Shown here piece by piece: positions 1-9,033 of a stretch of DNA of 64,000 nucleotides; the first letter of the stretch is position 1, and the number at the start of each line of letters is the position of its first letter. The position numbers and the translations under genes are program-made. Origin of the DNA: Tessaracoccus timonensis (GTDB lineage Bacteria > Actinomycetota > Actinomycetes > Propionibacteriales > Propionibacteriaceae); contig NZ_LT996886.1 of the NCBI RefSeq assembly GCF_900343145.1, positions 1,488,001-1,552,000 on the forward strand. Direction: 5' to 3'. The notes under the pieces were generated by a model. The model did no database searches, was not told the origin of the DNA, and worked only from the letters and a program-made list of their open reading frames with translations.

Positions 1-2117
1 CCTCACCGCCGTGACGGTGCGCTCGCCCGGGATGGGCACTCCGTGCCAGGTCACGTTTCCGGTGCGATCCATGATGAAGAGTTCGCCCTCACTGGCCTTC
101 GGCGGGGCGCCGAGGCCACCGTAGATGCCGGTGCCGCCGATGAATCCGTCATCGAGTGCATCGAGCGCGAGCACACTCTGGTCGGGAATGGGGTTGGTGA
201 AGGTGTGCGTCAGGGTTTGGGTGTCGACCAGCGTGACGCCGCCGTCGTGGCGACCGTAGTCGGGGATGCTGCCCACCGCGAGGGTGGTGCCGTTCAGGGC
301 GGCTGCGTGGGGTCGGTCCTGGCCCTGATCCTTCAGGCTCTCGTAGAGCCTCGGATTGGTGTCCGAGGCGGCCACGGAGGGATCGAAGACGCTGAGGTCG
401 GCGCCCGGGTAGGTGCCGATGAAGAGCTTGTCACCCACGGTGATGAGATGCTCGGCCTGCCCGACGGTGGCCTTGAACTGCTCGGACTCGCCGGTGGCCG
501 GATCGACGTCGGAGAGGCCGTCGGCATGCATGCCCCCGGCATAGATCCGGCCGTCCGGGCCCTCGCCGATTGTCGACAGCACCAGCGGGACACCCGGGAC
601 GTTGGCCTCGACCGTGCACGAAGCCCCAGTGAACAGCCAAGTGACGCCGTTGAACGTCGTCGTGGCCAGCTCCATGTCCTTCTGATTCTTCTTGCCGTCC
701 GAGGAGAGGTTGACCCATCCGAAGGCACGAACGCCGCCGGGCACCTGCGCGCCGGTGTCCTCGATCTTCTCATTGCGGAGGTTGTAGGCCATCAAGTGTC
801 GGGATTCGAGGTCGGCGAAGTAGAGGTACTTGCCCTTCGCGTCCGGTGGAGAGACCTGCAAGGGCTGGGTGGTGCCGAGCGGCGTCCAGCGCTTCATGTC
901 CTTGGTCACCAGGAGCGTGCTGCTCTGTTCGACGCGGACGAAGAGTCGGCCGGCTTCGTAGTTGAGGTCATACGCCTTGCCGGGCTCGCTCGCGTAGGGC
1001 TCGGGGAGCGGGATGTTCCATCGTTCTCCCGTCTCCGGGTCCAGGCCCATGACCGTCGGGTGGGTCTGGCTGAGGCCGACGTAGATGGTGCCGTCGGGGC
1101 TGGCGGCGATGGAGCGCGCATACTGCATGCCGTCCATCATCGGTCCGAAGTCCTTGGTCTCGCCCGTGGCCGGATCGTAGGAGAAGACCGATCCACTCGG
1201 ATAGGTGCCGCCATAGACCTTGCCGTCCGGGGCCAGGGTCAGGTTCCAGATGAACCCGTCCATGGGCACCGGTGTGCCCAGATCGGTGACCTCCAACGTC
1301 ACGGGGTCCACTCGGAGGAGACGCCCCGCGGACCAGCCGCCGATGTACACGTCGCCCTCTGGCGTGGCCACCTCTCCACAGGCACCCTGGATGCCCGGCA
1401 GCGGTGCTTGGCGGGATTCGCCCGTGTCGAGGTCGACCACCGCGATGGCGGAGTGCTTGCCCACGAGCGGCATGACCGAGTAGCTGTGCCCCTTGGCGGG
1501 GTGGTCACTGACGATCGCTCCACGCATGCTCGCGGCATTGCGCACCGGCGTGCCGAGGGATTCCTCGGCCCAGTGTTGCTCGACCTCCTCGAAGGAGACC
1601 TGGTCCCAGAGCGCCTCGCCGATGTTGTAGCCGCTCGAGTACAGGAGGATCTCCGCGGTGGCGGCGCCGTCGGGGGCGGTGGCCTGGTTGCTCACGAACT
1701 CCCACTGCGGCTGCCCGAGGTTCCAGTACTTGTCGGAACTGGTCAGCATCGTCCCGCGGGAGTCGAAGAACCGAAGGAGCATCATGGGCGATCCCGAGGT
1801 CGATTGCAGCGCCGCGGTGGCCACGTAGGAGGCTCCGGGTGTGACGGGCATCCTGGTCGAGCAGACACCGACGCTGGACGTCCGGGTGGTGTCGACGATC
1901 TTGAGGGCGGTGCTGCCGTCGAGGTCCTGTCCGGGCGCCAGCTCGCTCGAGGTGCCGAAGCACTTGCTCCAGCCCGGGATGGGTTGTTGGGCGGTGGGGG
2001 GGATTTCTCGAATCCGGGGTTGGGCAGGGAGAGAGGCTCTGCGGCCGCATGGGGGAGTTGGGTGGCGAGGCCTACGGCGAGGGCGGCGCCGACCACGAAG
2101 CTTCTGGGGATCTTCAT
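1..2117 (-). pseudogene. Secreted beta-propeller protein, frameshifted after the signal peptide (3' end outside the window)
   Basis: An ATG at 2117 with a GGAG upstream opens a signal peptide (MKIPRSFVVGAALAVG...AAAEPLS) followed by NPGFEK, a motif common at the start of carbohydrate-binding or adhesin domains. At about 1995-2002 the minus strand has a run of seven C. In the frame of the start codon this soon becomes nonsense. One extra C would join it to a clean frame that runs from there through position 1 with no stop. That frame has repeated propeller blades (GGTYPSGSVFSYDPATGE, YAGGMHADGLSDVDPATGE, FIGTYPGADLSVFDP), resembling Vgb/SMP-30-type propellers. Function is unknown; it is probably exported. 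The break could be a true mutation, a phase-variable tract or a sequencing error. Confidence 0.75.
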
Positions 2118-2227
2118 CGATGCTCCAAGAGGGGATGGGATGGAAGGGGGCTGTCCGGGTGGACGACGAAGTGTCTCGAACGGGGGACTCGAGCGATCAC
2201 GCGCATGGGAATCGCCGGCCTTGGCCT

Positions 2228-2266
2228 CAATAGATAACCTTTTCTATTGGGAGACGGTGGTCTCCC
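2228..2266 (-). promoter_or_regulatory. Two inverted repeats upstream of the beta-propeller gene
   Basis: CAATAG (2228-2233) and CTATTG (2244-2249) form a perfect 6-bp dyad with a 10-base spacer. Directly beside it GGGAGAC (2249-2255) and GTCTCCC (2260-2266) form a 7-bp hairpin with a 4-base loop. They lie about 110-150 bases upstream of the start at 2117, where an operator or upstream terminator is plausible. Which role applies is not clear from sequence. Confidence 0.4.
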
Positions 2267-2374
2267 TCCCGCGTCAAGACCCTGGAGGGGGCCTGGTGCT
2301 TGGCCCGCGGACGCTCCGCCGCCAGAGACCGAGAGAAGAAGTACGCGAGCCCGCCACGCCGTGCCTCCGGCATC

Positions 2375-2380
2375 CCTAGG
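2375..2380. repeat. Left CTAG target site of the IS481-type element
   Basis: CCTAGG immediately precedes the left end and GCTAGG immediately follows the right end (3482-3487). Bordetella IS481 is known to insert at NCTAGN, so these look like the two halves of the duplicated target. Confidence 0.65.
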
Positions 2381-2404
2381 TGTTCTGGCCACGGAGGTTA
2401 GGTA
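2381..2404 (+). repeat. Left terminal inverted repeat of the IS481-type element
   Basis: TGTTCTGGCCACGGAGGTTA followed by GGTA. It pairs with 3458-3481 at 20 of 24 positions, including the shared TGTTCTG tip and the GGAGGTT block. Confidence 0.8.
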
Positions 2405-2496
2405 TGTGGGGGTCGGTGGGTTGGCTGGACAAGGGTGAAGACCCCCGGTGGGGTGTGGAACTAGCACATAACCGCACTACCTACACGGAGGTCTTC

Positions 2497-3486
2497 ATGT
2501 CCCACACTAACGCTGTGTTGACTCCGATGGGTCGTCTGCGTCTGGCCAGACTCGTGGTCGATGACGGTTGGGTCCTTCGACGGGCGGCTGAACGCTTCGG
2601 TGTCTCGGTCACTACCGCCCGTCGTTGGTCCGAGCGGTATCGCCTCTACGGCCGTGCTGGGATGGTCGACCGGTCCTCACGGCCACGCTCGAGCCCTCAC
2701 CGGCTGCCGCAACGCACCGAACGACGTATTGTGGAGCTGCGGGTCACGCACAGGTGGGGGCCGGCGCGGATCGCTTACCGGCTCGGCTTGAACCCGTCGA
2801 CGGTGCACAAGGTCCTGCGCCGCTACAACTGTCCACCGCTTCGTTGGGTTGACTCGGCCACCGGGTGCCGGATCAAGACTTCACGAGCAGATACACGTCG
2901 CTATGAGCATCTGACCCCAGGCGATCTCGTCCATGTCGACATCAAGAAGTTAGGACGGATCCCACACGGTGGTGGCCACCGGGTGCTGGGCCGCGCCGAG
3001 GGGGTCCGCAACAAGGTCGGTACTGCAGCGAACCGCCGACTAGGCTACGCGTTCCTTCATAACGCCGTTGACGACTATTCTCGCCTCGCCTACACCGAGA
3101 TCCTCACCGATGATCGCAAGGACACCGCCGCAGGATTCTGGATGCGTGCCAATGCCTGGTTCAACTCCATGGGCATCACCGTGAAACGAGTCCTGACCGA
3201 CAACGGCTCGTGTTACCGCTCGGATGTCTTCAAGACCGCGCTCGGTGAGAACATCAGCCACAAACGTACTCGCCCGTATCGGCTACAAACCAACGGCAAA
3301 GTCGAACGATTCAACCGCACCCTGCTCGAGGAATGGGCCTACGCCCGCACCTACACATCAGAAGCCGAACGCGTCAAGGCGTTCCCCACATGGCTCCACC
3401 ACTACAATCACCACCGAGGCCACACCTCACTCAACGGCCAACCACCAGCCACACGTGTACCCAACCTCCCCGGACAGAACAGCTAG
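2497..3486 (+). CDS. IS481 family transposase
   Basis: This 329-residue protein begins at an ATG preceded by CGGAGG. The N-terminal part is a helix-turn-helix (VLRRAAERFGVSVTTARRWSERY, about residues 28-50) and a second HTH-like segment near residues 85-110. It is followed by an rve-type DDE integrase core: HVDIKKLG gives the first Asp, LTDNGSCY the second, and GKVERFNRTLLEEW the Glu. An in-frame extension upstream reaches 2380 but lies across the inverted repeat and has no ribosome site. The stop codon TAG (3484-3486) is not inside the element: it is made by the flanking CTAG target site. Confidence 0.93.
   Translation: MSHTNAVLTPMGRLRLARLVVDDGWVLRRAAERFGVSVTTARRWSERYRLYGRAGMVDRSSRPRSSPHRLPQRTERRIVELRVTHRWGPARIAYRLGLNPSTVHKVLRRYNCPPLRWVDSATGCRIKTSRADTRRYEHLTPGDLVHVDIKKLGRIPHGGGHRVLGRAEGVRNKVGTAANRRLGYAFLHNAVDDYSRLAYTEILTDDRKDTAAGFWMRANAWFNSMGITVKRVLTDNGSCYRSDVFKTALGENISHKRTRPYRLQTNGKVERFNRTLLEEWAYARTYTSEAERVKAFPTWLHHYNHHRGHTSLNGQPPATRVPNLPGQNS
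3458..3481 (-). repeat. Right terminal inverted repeat of the IS481-type element
   Basis: On the minus strand it reads TGTTCTGTCCGGGGAGGTTG then GGTA, mirroring the left end. It overlaps the last codons of the transposase. Confidence 0.8.
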
Positions 3487-3487
3487 G
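3482..3487. repeat. Right CTAG target site; supplies the transposase stop codon
   Basis: GCTAGG directly follows the right inverted repeat. The TAG within it is in frame with the transposase and ends it. Confidence 0.6.
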
Positions 3488-3539
3488 AGGAGCCGGCGCC
3501 ACCGTCGTATGTGCAGCAGCAGTGCGAACTGCAGCGCGC

Positions 3540-4976
3540 TTATAGCTCGAATCCGGGGTAGAGCGGGCGAGCGTCGAGCAGCTTCGAAGCGCCGTCGAGG
3601 GAAGCCTGGCGGGCCTCGGCGTCGAGCTCGTACTTGGCCTGGCTGGGGGTGCCCTTGCTGGTCGTCGTGGGCGTCGTCGCCTTCAGGACCCCTGCGATCA
3701 TGCTGGCCACCTCGTCCATATCGGACGTGGTGAAACCGCGCGAAGTGAGCGCGGGAGTGCCGAGCCGAACGCCGGTGGTGTACCAGGCGCCATTCGGATC
3801 GTTGGGCACAGAGTTGCGGTTCGTGACGATGCCCGACTCGAGCAGCGCGGCCTCCGCCTGACGCCCGGTGATGCCGAAGTCGCGCACGTCCATGAGCACG
3901 ATGTGGTTGTCAGTGCCGCCGGTGACGAGCCGAACGTCGCGCTTGAGGAGGCCTTCAGCGAGCGCCTTCGCATTGTCGGCCACCTGCTGGGCGTAGTCGC
4001 GGAACGCCTGGGTGCGGGCCTCGGCGAGGGCCACCGCCTTCGCCGCCATCACGTGTGACAGCGGGCCGCCGAGTACCAGCGGGCAGCCGCGGTCCACGTC
4101 GGGGGCATACTCCTTGGTGGCGAGGATGAGTCCGCCGCGGGGGCCGCGCAGCGACTTGTGCGTCGTCGTAGTAACGACGTGCGCGTGCGGCACCGGATCT
4201 TCGTCGCCGGTGAACACCTTGCCCGCGACGAGACCCGCGAAGTGCGCCATGTCCACCATGAGCACCGCGCCGACGGAGTCCGCGATCTCGCGCATCTTCG
4301 CGAAGTTCACCCGACGCGGGTAGGCCGAGTAGCCCGCCACCAGCACCAGCGGCTTGAACTCCTGCACCTGCTTCGCGACGGCGTCGTAATCCAGGAGCTG
4401 CGTTTCGGGGTCAGTGCCATAGGCGCGCTGGTGGAACATCTTGCCGGACACATTCGGGCGGAAGCCGTGCGTGAGGTGGCCGCCAGCGTCGAGGCTCATA
4501 CCCATCAGACGCTGCTCGCCGAACTTCTTGCGCAGGGCCTCCCAGTCCGCCTCGGAGAGGTCGTTGACGGTGCGGGCGCCGAGCTCTTGCAGCGCCGGGG
4601 CCTCAATGTGATGGGCGAGGATGGCCCAGTACGCGGTGACGTTCGCGTCGATGCCGGAGTGCGGCTGCGCGTAAGCGTACTCGGCGCCGAACAGCTCACG
4701 GGCATGCTCGGCGGCGATGGACTCGACGGTGTCGACGTTCTGGCAGCCGGCGTAGAAACGGTGGCCAACGGTGCCTTCCGCGTACTTATCGCTCAGCCAG
4801 GTGCCCATCGTCGCGAGCACCGGGAGGCTTGCGTAGTTCTCGCTGGCGATGAGTTTCAGCGACGCGCGCTGGTCGGCGAGTTCTTGGCGGGTGGCGTCGG
4901 CGATGCGTGGCTCTACCTGCCCGATCATGTCGAGTAAGGTCCGGTACGCGTCGGATACTGCGTTGAGGTCGCTCAC
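3540..4976 (-). CDS. glyA: Serine hydroxymethyltransferase
   Basis: This 478-residue cytoplasmic PLP enzyme interconverts serine and glycine while charging tetrahydrofolate with a one-carbon unit. Visible family marks include LIASENYAS (42-50), [10 protein letters not shown] (73-82), the substrate/PLP segment [12 protein letters not shown] (241-252) and the Schiff-base lysine K274 in [14 protein letters not shown]. It is longer than the common ~420-residue form because of an insertion around residues 130-195, a variant found in some actinobacteria. The GTG start at 4976 is preceded by AAGGAG. The 3' end faces the IS element. Confidence 0.96.
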   Translation of the reverse strand: MSDLNAVSDAYRTLLDMIGQVEPRIADATRQELADQRASLKLIASENYASLPVLATMGTWLSDKYAEGTVGHRFYAGCQNVDTVESIAAEHARELFGAEYAYAQPHSGIDANVTAYWAILAHHIEAPALQELGARTVNDLSEADWEALRKKFGEQRLMGMSLDAGGHLTHGFRPNVSGKMFHQRAYGTDPETQLLDYDAVAKQVQEFKPLVLVAGYSAYPRRVNFAKMREIADSVGAVLMVDMAHFAGLVAGKVFTGDEDPVPHAHVVTTTTHKSLRGPRGGLILATKEYAPDVDRGCPLVLGGPLSHVMAAKAVALAEARTQAFRDYAQQVADNAKALAEGLLKRDVRLVTGGTDNHIVLMDVRDFGITGRQAEAALLESGIVTNRNSVPNDPNGAWYTTGVRLGTPALTSRGFTTSDMDEVASMIAGVLKATTPTTTSKGTPSQAKYELDAEARQASLDGASKLLDARPLYPGFEL

Positions 4977-5043
4977 TGGGGCTCCTTCGAAATTAGGGCA
5001 ACGACACTAACCTATCGCTGCCATTGTGGTCAGACGTGGCAAA

Positions 5044-5058
5044 TGACCGCTTTGGTCA
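5044..5058. promoter_or_regulatory. Small dyad in the glyA / lipoprotein divergent promoter region
   Basis: TGACC (5044-5048) and GGTCA (5054-5058) form a perfect 5-bp inverted repeat about 16 bases before the lipoprotein start and 70 bases upstream of glyA. It is a possible operator; too short to be certain. Confidence 0.25.
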
Positions 5059-5073
5059 ATAGGGTTGGGCAGC

Positions 5074-6222
5074 GTGAGAGTCTCCCGTCGAGCTGCGCTC
5101 GCTTCGCTGGGGGTCCCCCTGCTCGCCGGCTGCTCGGGGCCCATCAACTTCACGCCCGAAAACCACCGCGCTAGCCCCACGCCGACGGACACCACCCCAC
5201 CCGAACGCGTCGTCGAGCCCGACTTCTACGCGCGCTCCACCGCAGGCACCCACATCCTGGTCGACGACGCCACTCCGCTGGGGCTCGTGTTCAGCACCCC
5301 GCACATGGATGGGCGCATCGGCGAAGTGCTCATCAGCGAGCGCATCCCCTACGAGGTTGCGCAACAAATCGACCAAACCGCACCGCTGCGCGCACCCGAG
5401 GGGCACCGGTTCGTCGCGTTCACCGCCCAAGCCGGCCGCCCGGTCTTCGTCGAAGACGCCGAGCACCCCGTCGACGTCAGCCTGAACCGTGACGGCACAG
5501 GCATGCCGGTGCAGAACCTGTTCGGTGGGGTCGCGCAGGGGAAGTTCCAAGTCTCGTGGGAGTTCATCGTCGCGTGTATCCCCGCCGATGGCACCGCGGT
5601 GCTGGAAGTCACCGACGAAGGCAAGACCATCCGCGTCGACCTCGTGCAGGGCATTCCCGCGGTCGACGAGGCCTGGAACGCGAACGAGGGCTTCCGCTCG
5701 CGCACCACCGTCGTGTTCGACCCGCCCGACAACGTGTATCAGCGCCAGTACTCCGCGCAGGCGCCCGGCTACGAGCCGGTGGCAGGAATCTTCCGCATCG
5801 GCATGCGCCCGTCGAATGCGTTCATGGCGCCGTGGACGCCGGAGCACGGTTGGTCGCCCGTCGGCACGCAGTGGCTGACCATCCCGACGGCGGCGCGCGT
5901 CGAGTTTCAGGGCATCGAGTCGGGCACGAATATTGAGCTCGACCTACCCAGCTCATTCACGTACACGGCGCTCGACGGCAGCAAGGCCAAGCTCGTGACA
6001 CCGAAGACGATCACCACCGACGCGGTGCGGCGCGGGCAGTCGGACGTGCAGCCGACGTTCCAGGTAACCGGACGCGACGACCAAGCGTCGCTGGTGTTCA
6101 GCGCGGCGGGGAAGATCCGCGTTGATTTCCAAGAAGCAGCGGGCGTGGCGGGCAACTTCACCGGCAGCAGCACCCCCATTCGGTTCAACCTGCAGTACAA
6201 AGACGCGGACAGCCGCTTCTAG
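5074..6222 (+). CDS. Tat-exported lipoprotein of unknown function
   Basis: The protein is 382 residues from a GTG at 5074; a TTG nine bases upstream is an alternative start. The N-terminus MRVSRRAALASLGVPLLAGC has a twin-arginine motif and a lipobox LAGC, predicting Tat export and lipid attachment to the outer membrane face. The mature part is rich in beta-type segments (for example VDLVQGIPAVDEAW, VTGRDDQASLVFSAAGKIRVDF) with no catalytic motif I recognise. It diverges from glyA and is followed by a long inverted repeat. Treat it as a conserved-type hypothetical. Confidence 0.8.
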   Translation: MRVSRRAALASLGVPLLAGCSGPINFTPENHRASPTPTDTTPPERVVEPDFYARSTAGTHILVDDATPLGLVFSTPHMDGRIGEVLISERIPYEVAQQIDQTAPLRAPEGHRFVAFTAQAGRPVFVEDAEHPVDVSLNRDGTGMPVQNLFGGVAQGKFQVSWEFIVACIPADGTAVLEVTDEGKTIRVDLVQGIPAVDEAWNANEGFRSRTTVVFDPPDNVYQRQYSAQAPGYEPVAGIFRIGMRPSNAFMAPWTPEHGWSPVGTQWLTIPTAARVEFQGIESGTNIELDLPSSFTYTALDGSKAKLVTPKTITTDAVRRGQSDVQPTFQVTGRDDQASLVFSAAGKIRVDFQEAAGVAGNFTGSSTPIRFNLQYKDADSRF

Positions 6223-6243
6223 AAGCGTGGGGCCCAAGGCCCA

Positions 6244-6324
6244 CCTAACCCAATATCCACACGCGTTTGCCAAATCGGGCCGAAAACGGGCTCTGACGCA
6301 AACGAATGTGGATATCGGGTTAGG
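6244..6324. repeat. Long-arm inverted repeat, TAACCCRATATCCACA family
   Basis: Arms of 27 bases at 6244-6270 and 6298-6324 match at 24 of 27 positions around a 27-base centre. The arm core CTAACCCRATATCCACA recurs at 51200-51276. It lies between convergent genes, so it could act as a bidirectional terminator, although there is no T-run. Confidence 0.8.
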
Positions 6325-6339
6325 TCTGGCCGTTGCCGC

Positions 6340-7284
6340 TCAACTGCGGGGGCGCTGGAGGCTGGCTTCGTAGAGCGCAATCGACGCCGCCACCGATGCG
6401 TTGAGCGACTCCACATCGGAGGCGATAGGAATGCGGGCCAGCGCGTCGCAACGTTCACGAGTGAGCCGAGCGAGGCCCTCATCCTCGGAACCGACGACGA
6501 TCACCAGCGGCCCGTCGGCCCCAGGGATGCCGCTTAGCTGAGCCTCGCCCTCGCCTGCGAGCCCGACGATGGTGTACCCCATCTTGGCCGCTTGCTCGAG
6601 CGCGCGGTTGAGGTTGCCCGCCATCGCGACGGGGATTCTCGCCGCCGCGCCCGCCGAGGTTTTCCACGCGGCCGCCGTCATCGACGCCGACCGGCGCTCC
6701 GGGATTACGACGCCGGCTGCGCCGAACGCCGCAGCGGAGCGGATGATCGCGCCCAGGTTGCGTGGGTCGGTGATGCCGTCACACGCGACGAAGACCGCGG
6801 CGGTGTCCACGCCGTCGGCGAAGAGGTCCTCGGGTACGGCGTAGTCGTAGTGGGGAAGCTGGAGGGCGACGCCCTGGTGGACGAGCCCGCCGGTGACGCG
6901 GTCGAGCTCACTGCGAGGCACTTGGAGGAGCGGGATGGAGTGCTCCGCGGCGTGCTTGAGGATGTCGCGGATTCGGTCGTCGCGCTCCGCACCCTCTGCC
7001 AGGTACACCTGCTTCACGGGCATGCCTGCGACGAGGGCTTCGAACACGGGGTTACGGCCGACGACCCAGTCGGCGCCGGCCTTCACCTTCGGTGGACGCT
7101 TCGACGAACCGCCCTGACGCTTCGCAGCCGCCTGCTTTGCCTTGTACGCCTTGTGGTAGACGCGGTCTTCGGCCTTAGGCGTCGGGCCCCGGCCCTGCAG
7201 CGAACGACGGTTGCGCCCTCCGGAACCGACGGCCTTGCTGGGGCCGCGCTTGCCTGCGCCTCGTCGTGAAGAGTTTCCTGGCAT
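6340..7284 (-). CDS. rlmB: TrmH/SpoU family rRNA ribose methyltransferase (RlmB-like)
   Basis: This 314-residue protein is a SPOUT-fold 2'-O-methyltransferase, most likely acting on G2251-type sites of 23S rRNA. The first ~75 residues are a Lys/Arg/Gly-rich basic extension (NSSRRGAGKRGPSKAVG). Then come a substrate-binding domain starting VVGRNPVFEAL and the catalytic knot with DGITDPRNLGAIIRSA, VVIPERRSA, IVVGSEDEGL and IPIASDVESLNASVAASIAL. The ATG at 7284 overlaps the cysS stop in TGATG, which implies translational coupling. A start 15 bases upstream at 7299 is possible but would lie deeper in cysS. The cysS-rlmB pairing is common in actinobacteria. Confidence 0.92.
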   Translation of the reverse strand: MPGNSSRRGAGKRGPSKAVGSGGRNRRSLQGRGPTPKAEDRVYHKAYKAKQAAAKRQGGSSKRPPKVKAGADWVVGRNPVFEALVAGMPVKQVYLAEGAERDDRIRDILKHAAEHSIPLLQVPRSELDRVTGGLVHQGVALQLPHYDYAVPEDLFADGVDTAAVFVACDGITDPRNLGAIIRSAAAFGAAGVVIPERRSASMTAAAWKTSAGAAARIPVAMAGNLNRALEQAAKMGYTIVGLAGEGEAQLSGIPGADGPLVIVVGSEDEGLARLTRERCDALARIPIASDVESLNASVAASIALYEASLQRPRS

Positions 7285-8708
7285 CAGCGCACGCTCCATT
7301 TCGCCCCGTCAGGGGTATCGGTGATGGTGAGGCCGGCGTCGGCGAGGGTGTCGCGGATGGCGTCGGCGGTGGCCCAGTCCTTGGATGCGCGAGCCTCCGC
7401 ACGCTGCGCCAACAGCGCACCGACAAGGGAGTCGACGACGGGGGTGAGGTCGTCGGTGGTGGCGGCCGTGGCCCACTCAGGGGCCTGCGGGTGGAGGCCG
7501 AAGACGTTCAGCATCGCCGTGGCGGCGCCGAGGAGCGCGCCGACGTCCTCGCCCTGGGCGAGGGCCTGGTTGCCGGCGCGGATCACGTCGAAGAGTTGCG
7601 CGACCGCGCCCGGCGTGCTGAGGTCGTCGTTCATGGCGGCGGCGAAGCGCTGCCACTGCTCGAGGTGGGTGTAGTCGGGCGACGGGGTGGCGTGTTCGGC
7701 GGCGCGGAGCACGAAGGAATCGATGCGCTCGATTGCCTTCTCGGCCTCCGCGAGCGAACCGCGGGTGTCATCGTCGGAAGGGGAAAACTCGATGGTGGAA
7801 CGGTAGTGCGGGGCGAGCAGGAAGTAGCGCACGGCGCGGGGGTCGAACTGCCTGGTGACTTCGCTCACCTGTGCGGTGTTGCCGAGTGACTTCGACATTT
7901 TCTCGCCCGACATCGTCACCCAGGCGTTGTGCATCCAGTACTGCGCGAAGCCGCGGCCGGCGGCGCGGGCCTGCGCGAGCTCGTTCTCGTGGTGGGGGAA
8001 GCGGAGGTCGATGCCGCCGCCGTGAATGTCGAATTGGGCGCCCAGGTACTTGCCCGCCATGGCGGAGCATTCGATGTGCCAACCGGGGCGGCCGCGACCC
8101 CACGGCGACGGCCACGACGCGGTCTCCGGCTCGCCGGGCTTGTGGCCCTTCCACAGGGCGAAGTCGCGGGGGTCGCGTTTGCCGCGTGGGTCGGCGTCGG
8201 CGGCGGCTTCCATCTCGTCGACTTTTTGGCCGGAGAGTTCGCCGTAGTCGGGCCAGGATCGGACATCGAAGTAGACGTCGCCGGAGCCGTCGGGAGCGGG
8301 GTAGGCGTGGCCGGCGTCGATGATCTCCTGGATGAGTTCCACCATCTCGGGGATGTGCCCGGTGGCGCGCGGCTCGTAGCTGGGGGACAGGCACCCGAGG
8401 CTGGAGTAGGCCTGGTGCAGCTCGCGCTCGAACTCGTAGGCGTGCTCGAACCACGGCACGCTGCGCTCGGCGGACTTGGCGAGGATCTTGTCGTCGATGT
8501 CGGTGACGTTGGCAACGATGCGTACTTCGTAGCCCTCATGCAGGAACCAGCGACGGAGCACGTCGAACACCACTTCCTTGCGGATGTGGCCGAGGTGTGG
8601 AGACGACTGGACCGTCAGCCCGCAGTGGTAGATGGACACGCGGCCCTCTTCGAGGGGCACGAAGTCGCGGACGGTGCGGGTTGCGGAGTCAAACAGTCGA
8701 AATGCCAC
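7284..8708 (-). CDS. cysS: Cysteinyl-tRNA synthetase
   Basis: This 474-residue class I aminoacyl-tRNA synthetase charges tRNA-Cys. The zinc/HIGH region reads [18 protein letters not shown] (27-44), with SPHLGH serving as the HIGH box. [26 protein letters not shown] and the MSKS loop ([12 protein letters not shown]) are all present. The C-terminal helical anticodon domain ends [20 protein letters not shown]. Translation begins at a GTG with no clear Shine-Dalgarno. The length fits CysS rather than MshC, which lacks the same C-terminal extension. It is coupled to rlmB downstream. Confidence 0.95.
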   Translation of the reverse strand: MAFRLFDSATRTVRDFVPLEEGRVSIYHCGLTVQSSPHLGHIRKEVVFDVLRRWFLHEGYEVRIVANVTDIDDKILAKSAERSVPWFEHAYEFERELHQAYSSLGCLSPSYEPRATGHIPEMVELIQEIIDAGHAYPAPDGSGDVYFDVRSWPDYGELSGQKVDEMEAAADADPRGKRDPRDFALWKGHKPGEPETASWPSPWGRGRPGWHIECSAMAGKYLGAQFDIHGGGIDLRFPHHENELAQARAAGRGFAQYWMHNAWVTMSGEKMSKSLGNTAQVSEVTRQFDPRAVRYFLLAPHYRSTIEFSPSDDDTRGSLAEAEKAIERIDSFVLRAAEHATPSPDYTHLEQWQRFAAAMNDDLSTPGAVAQLFDVIRAGNQALAQGEDVGALLGAATAMLNVFGLHPQAPEWATAATTDDLTPVVDSLVGALLAQRAEARASKDWATADAIRDTLADAGLTITDTPDGAKWSVR

Positions 8709-8767
8709 CCGACAAGTCTATGCCGAATCCGCCTGCGGCAGGCGTCGGCGGGCAGGGCCACTGCGAA

Positions 8768-8849
8768 AGTTGACCGTTATCCTCCACGAGAAGCTTTTGG
8801 CCCCTCGAAATCGCCGATTTTTTGCAGGCGTGGAGGATAACGGTCAACT
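8768..8849. repeat. Long-arm inverted repeat, TGACCGTTATCCTCCAC family, copy 1
   Basis: The 21-base arms at 8768-8788 and 8829-8849 are perfectly complementary, around a 40-base centre. The core is TTGACCGTTATCCTCCAC. The right half also resembles the inverted left half of the neighbouring copy (GCAGGCGTGGAGGAT shared). Confidence 0.85.
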
Positions 8850-8919
8850 GCGGCGTGGCTGCCGCAGCTGCGAAACGAGGAGTGGTGTGCCGGGCGCATG
8901 TGTTGGGGCCGCCCCAAAA

Positions 8920-8995
8920 TGACCGAAATCCTCCACGCCTGCCAGAAATCCCGAAAACAGGCGGGTCGTTGGCTGCCTGTGGAGGATAACGGTCA
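8920..8995. repeat. Long-arm inverted repeat, TGACCGTTATCCTCCAC family, copy 2 (opposite orientation)
   Basis: Arms at 8920-8936 and 8979-8995 pair at 15 of 17 positions (TGACCGAAATCCTCCAC against TGACCGTTATCCTCCAC), with a 42-base centre. The unequal arms show it is inverted relative to copy 1. Confidence 0.8.
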
Positions 8996-9033
8996 CTTTT
9001 CCGCTGGTCCCACGCCGCAGATCTGTGGCGAAA

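Larger units (their letters stand above)
2381..3481 (+). mobile_element. IS481-family insertion sequence, apparently intact
   Basis: The element is about 1.1 kb. It begins TGTTCTGGCC and ends with the inverted TGTTCTGTCC. The 24-base terminal inverted repeats (2381-2404 and 3458-3481) agree at 20 of 24 positions by eye. It carries one full-length DDE transposase gene and is bordered by CTAG on both sides. It sits between the 5' region of the broken beta-propeller gene and the 3' end of glyA, and does not interrupt either reading frame. Confidence 0.85.
8709..9033. other. Intergenic region filled by two inverted repeats
   Basis: The 325 bases between cysS and the DUF4032 gene contain no convincing gene. 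They hold two related long-arm inverted repeats (8768-8849 and 8920-8995) and short G+C-rich stem-loops such as CTGCCGCAGGC near 8733-8742. The two genes are co-directional. Confidence 0.7.

Noticed and set aside
43-2379. Plus-strand open frame of 778 codons opposite the beta-propeller gene
   Set aside because: It is an antisense by-product of high G+C codon bias; the minus strand shows propeller motifs and a signal peptide.
4977-5073. Riboswitch upstream of glyA
   Set aside because: The 97-base space is too short for a glycine or tetrahydrofolate riboswitch and shows no conserved core I can recognise.
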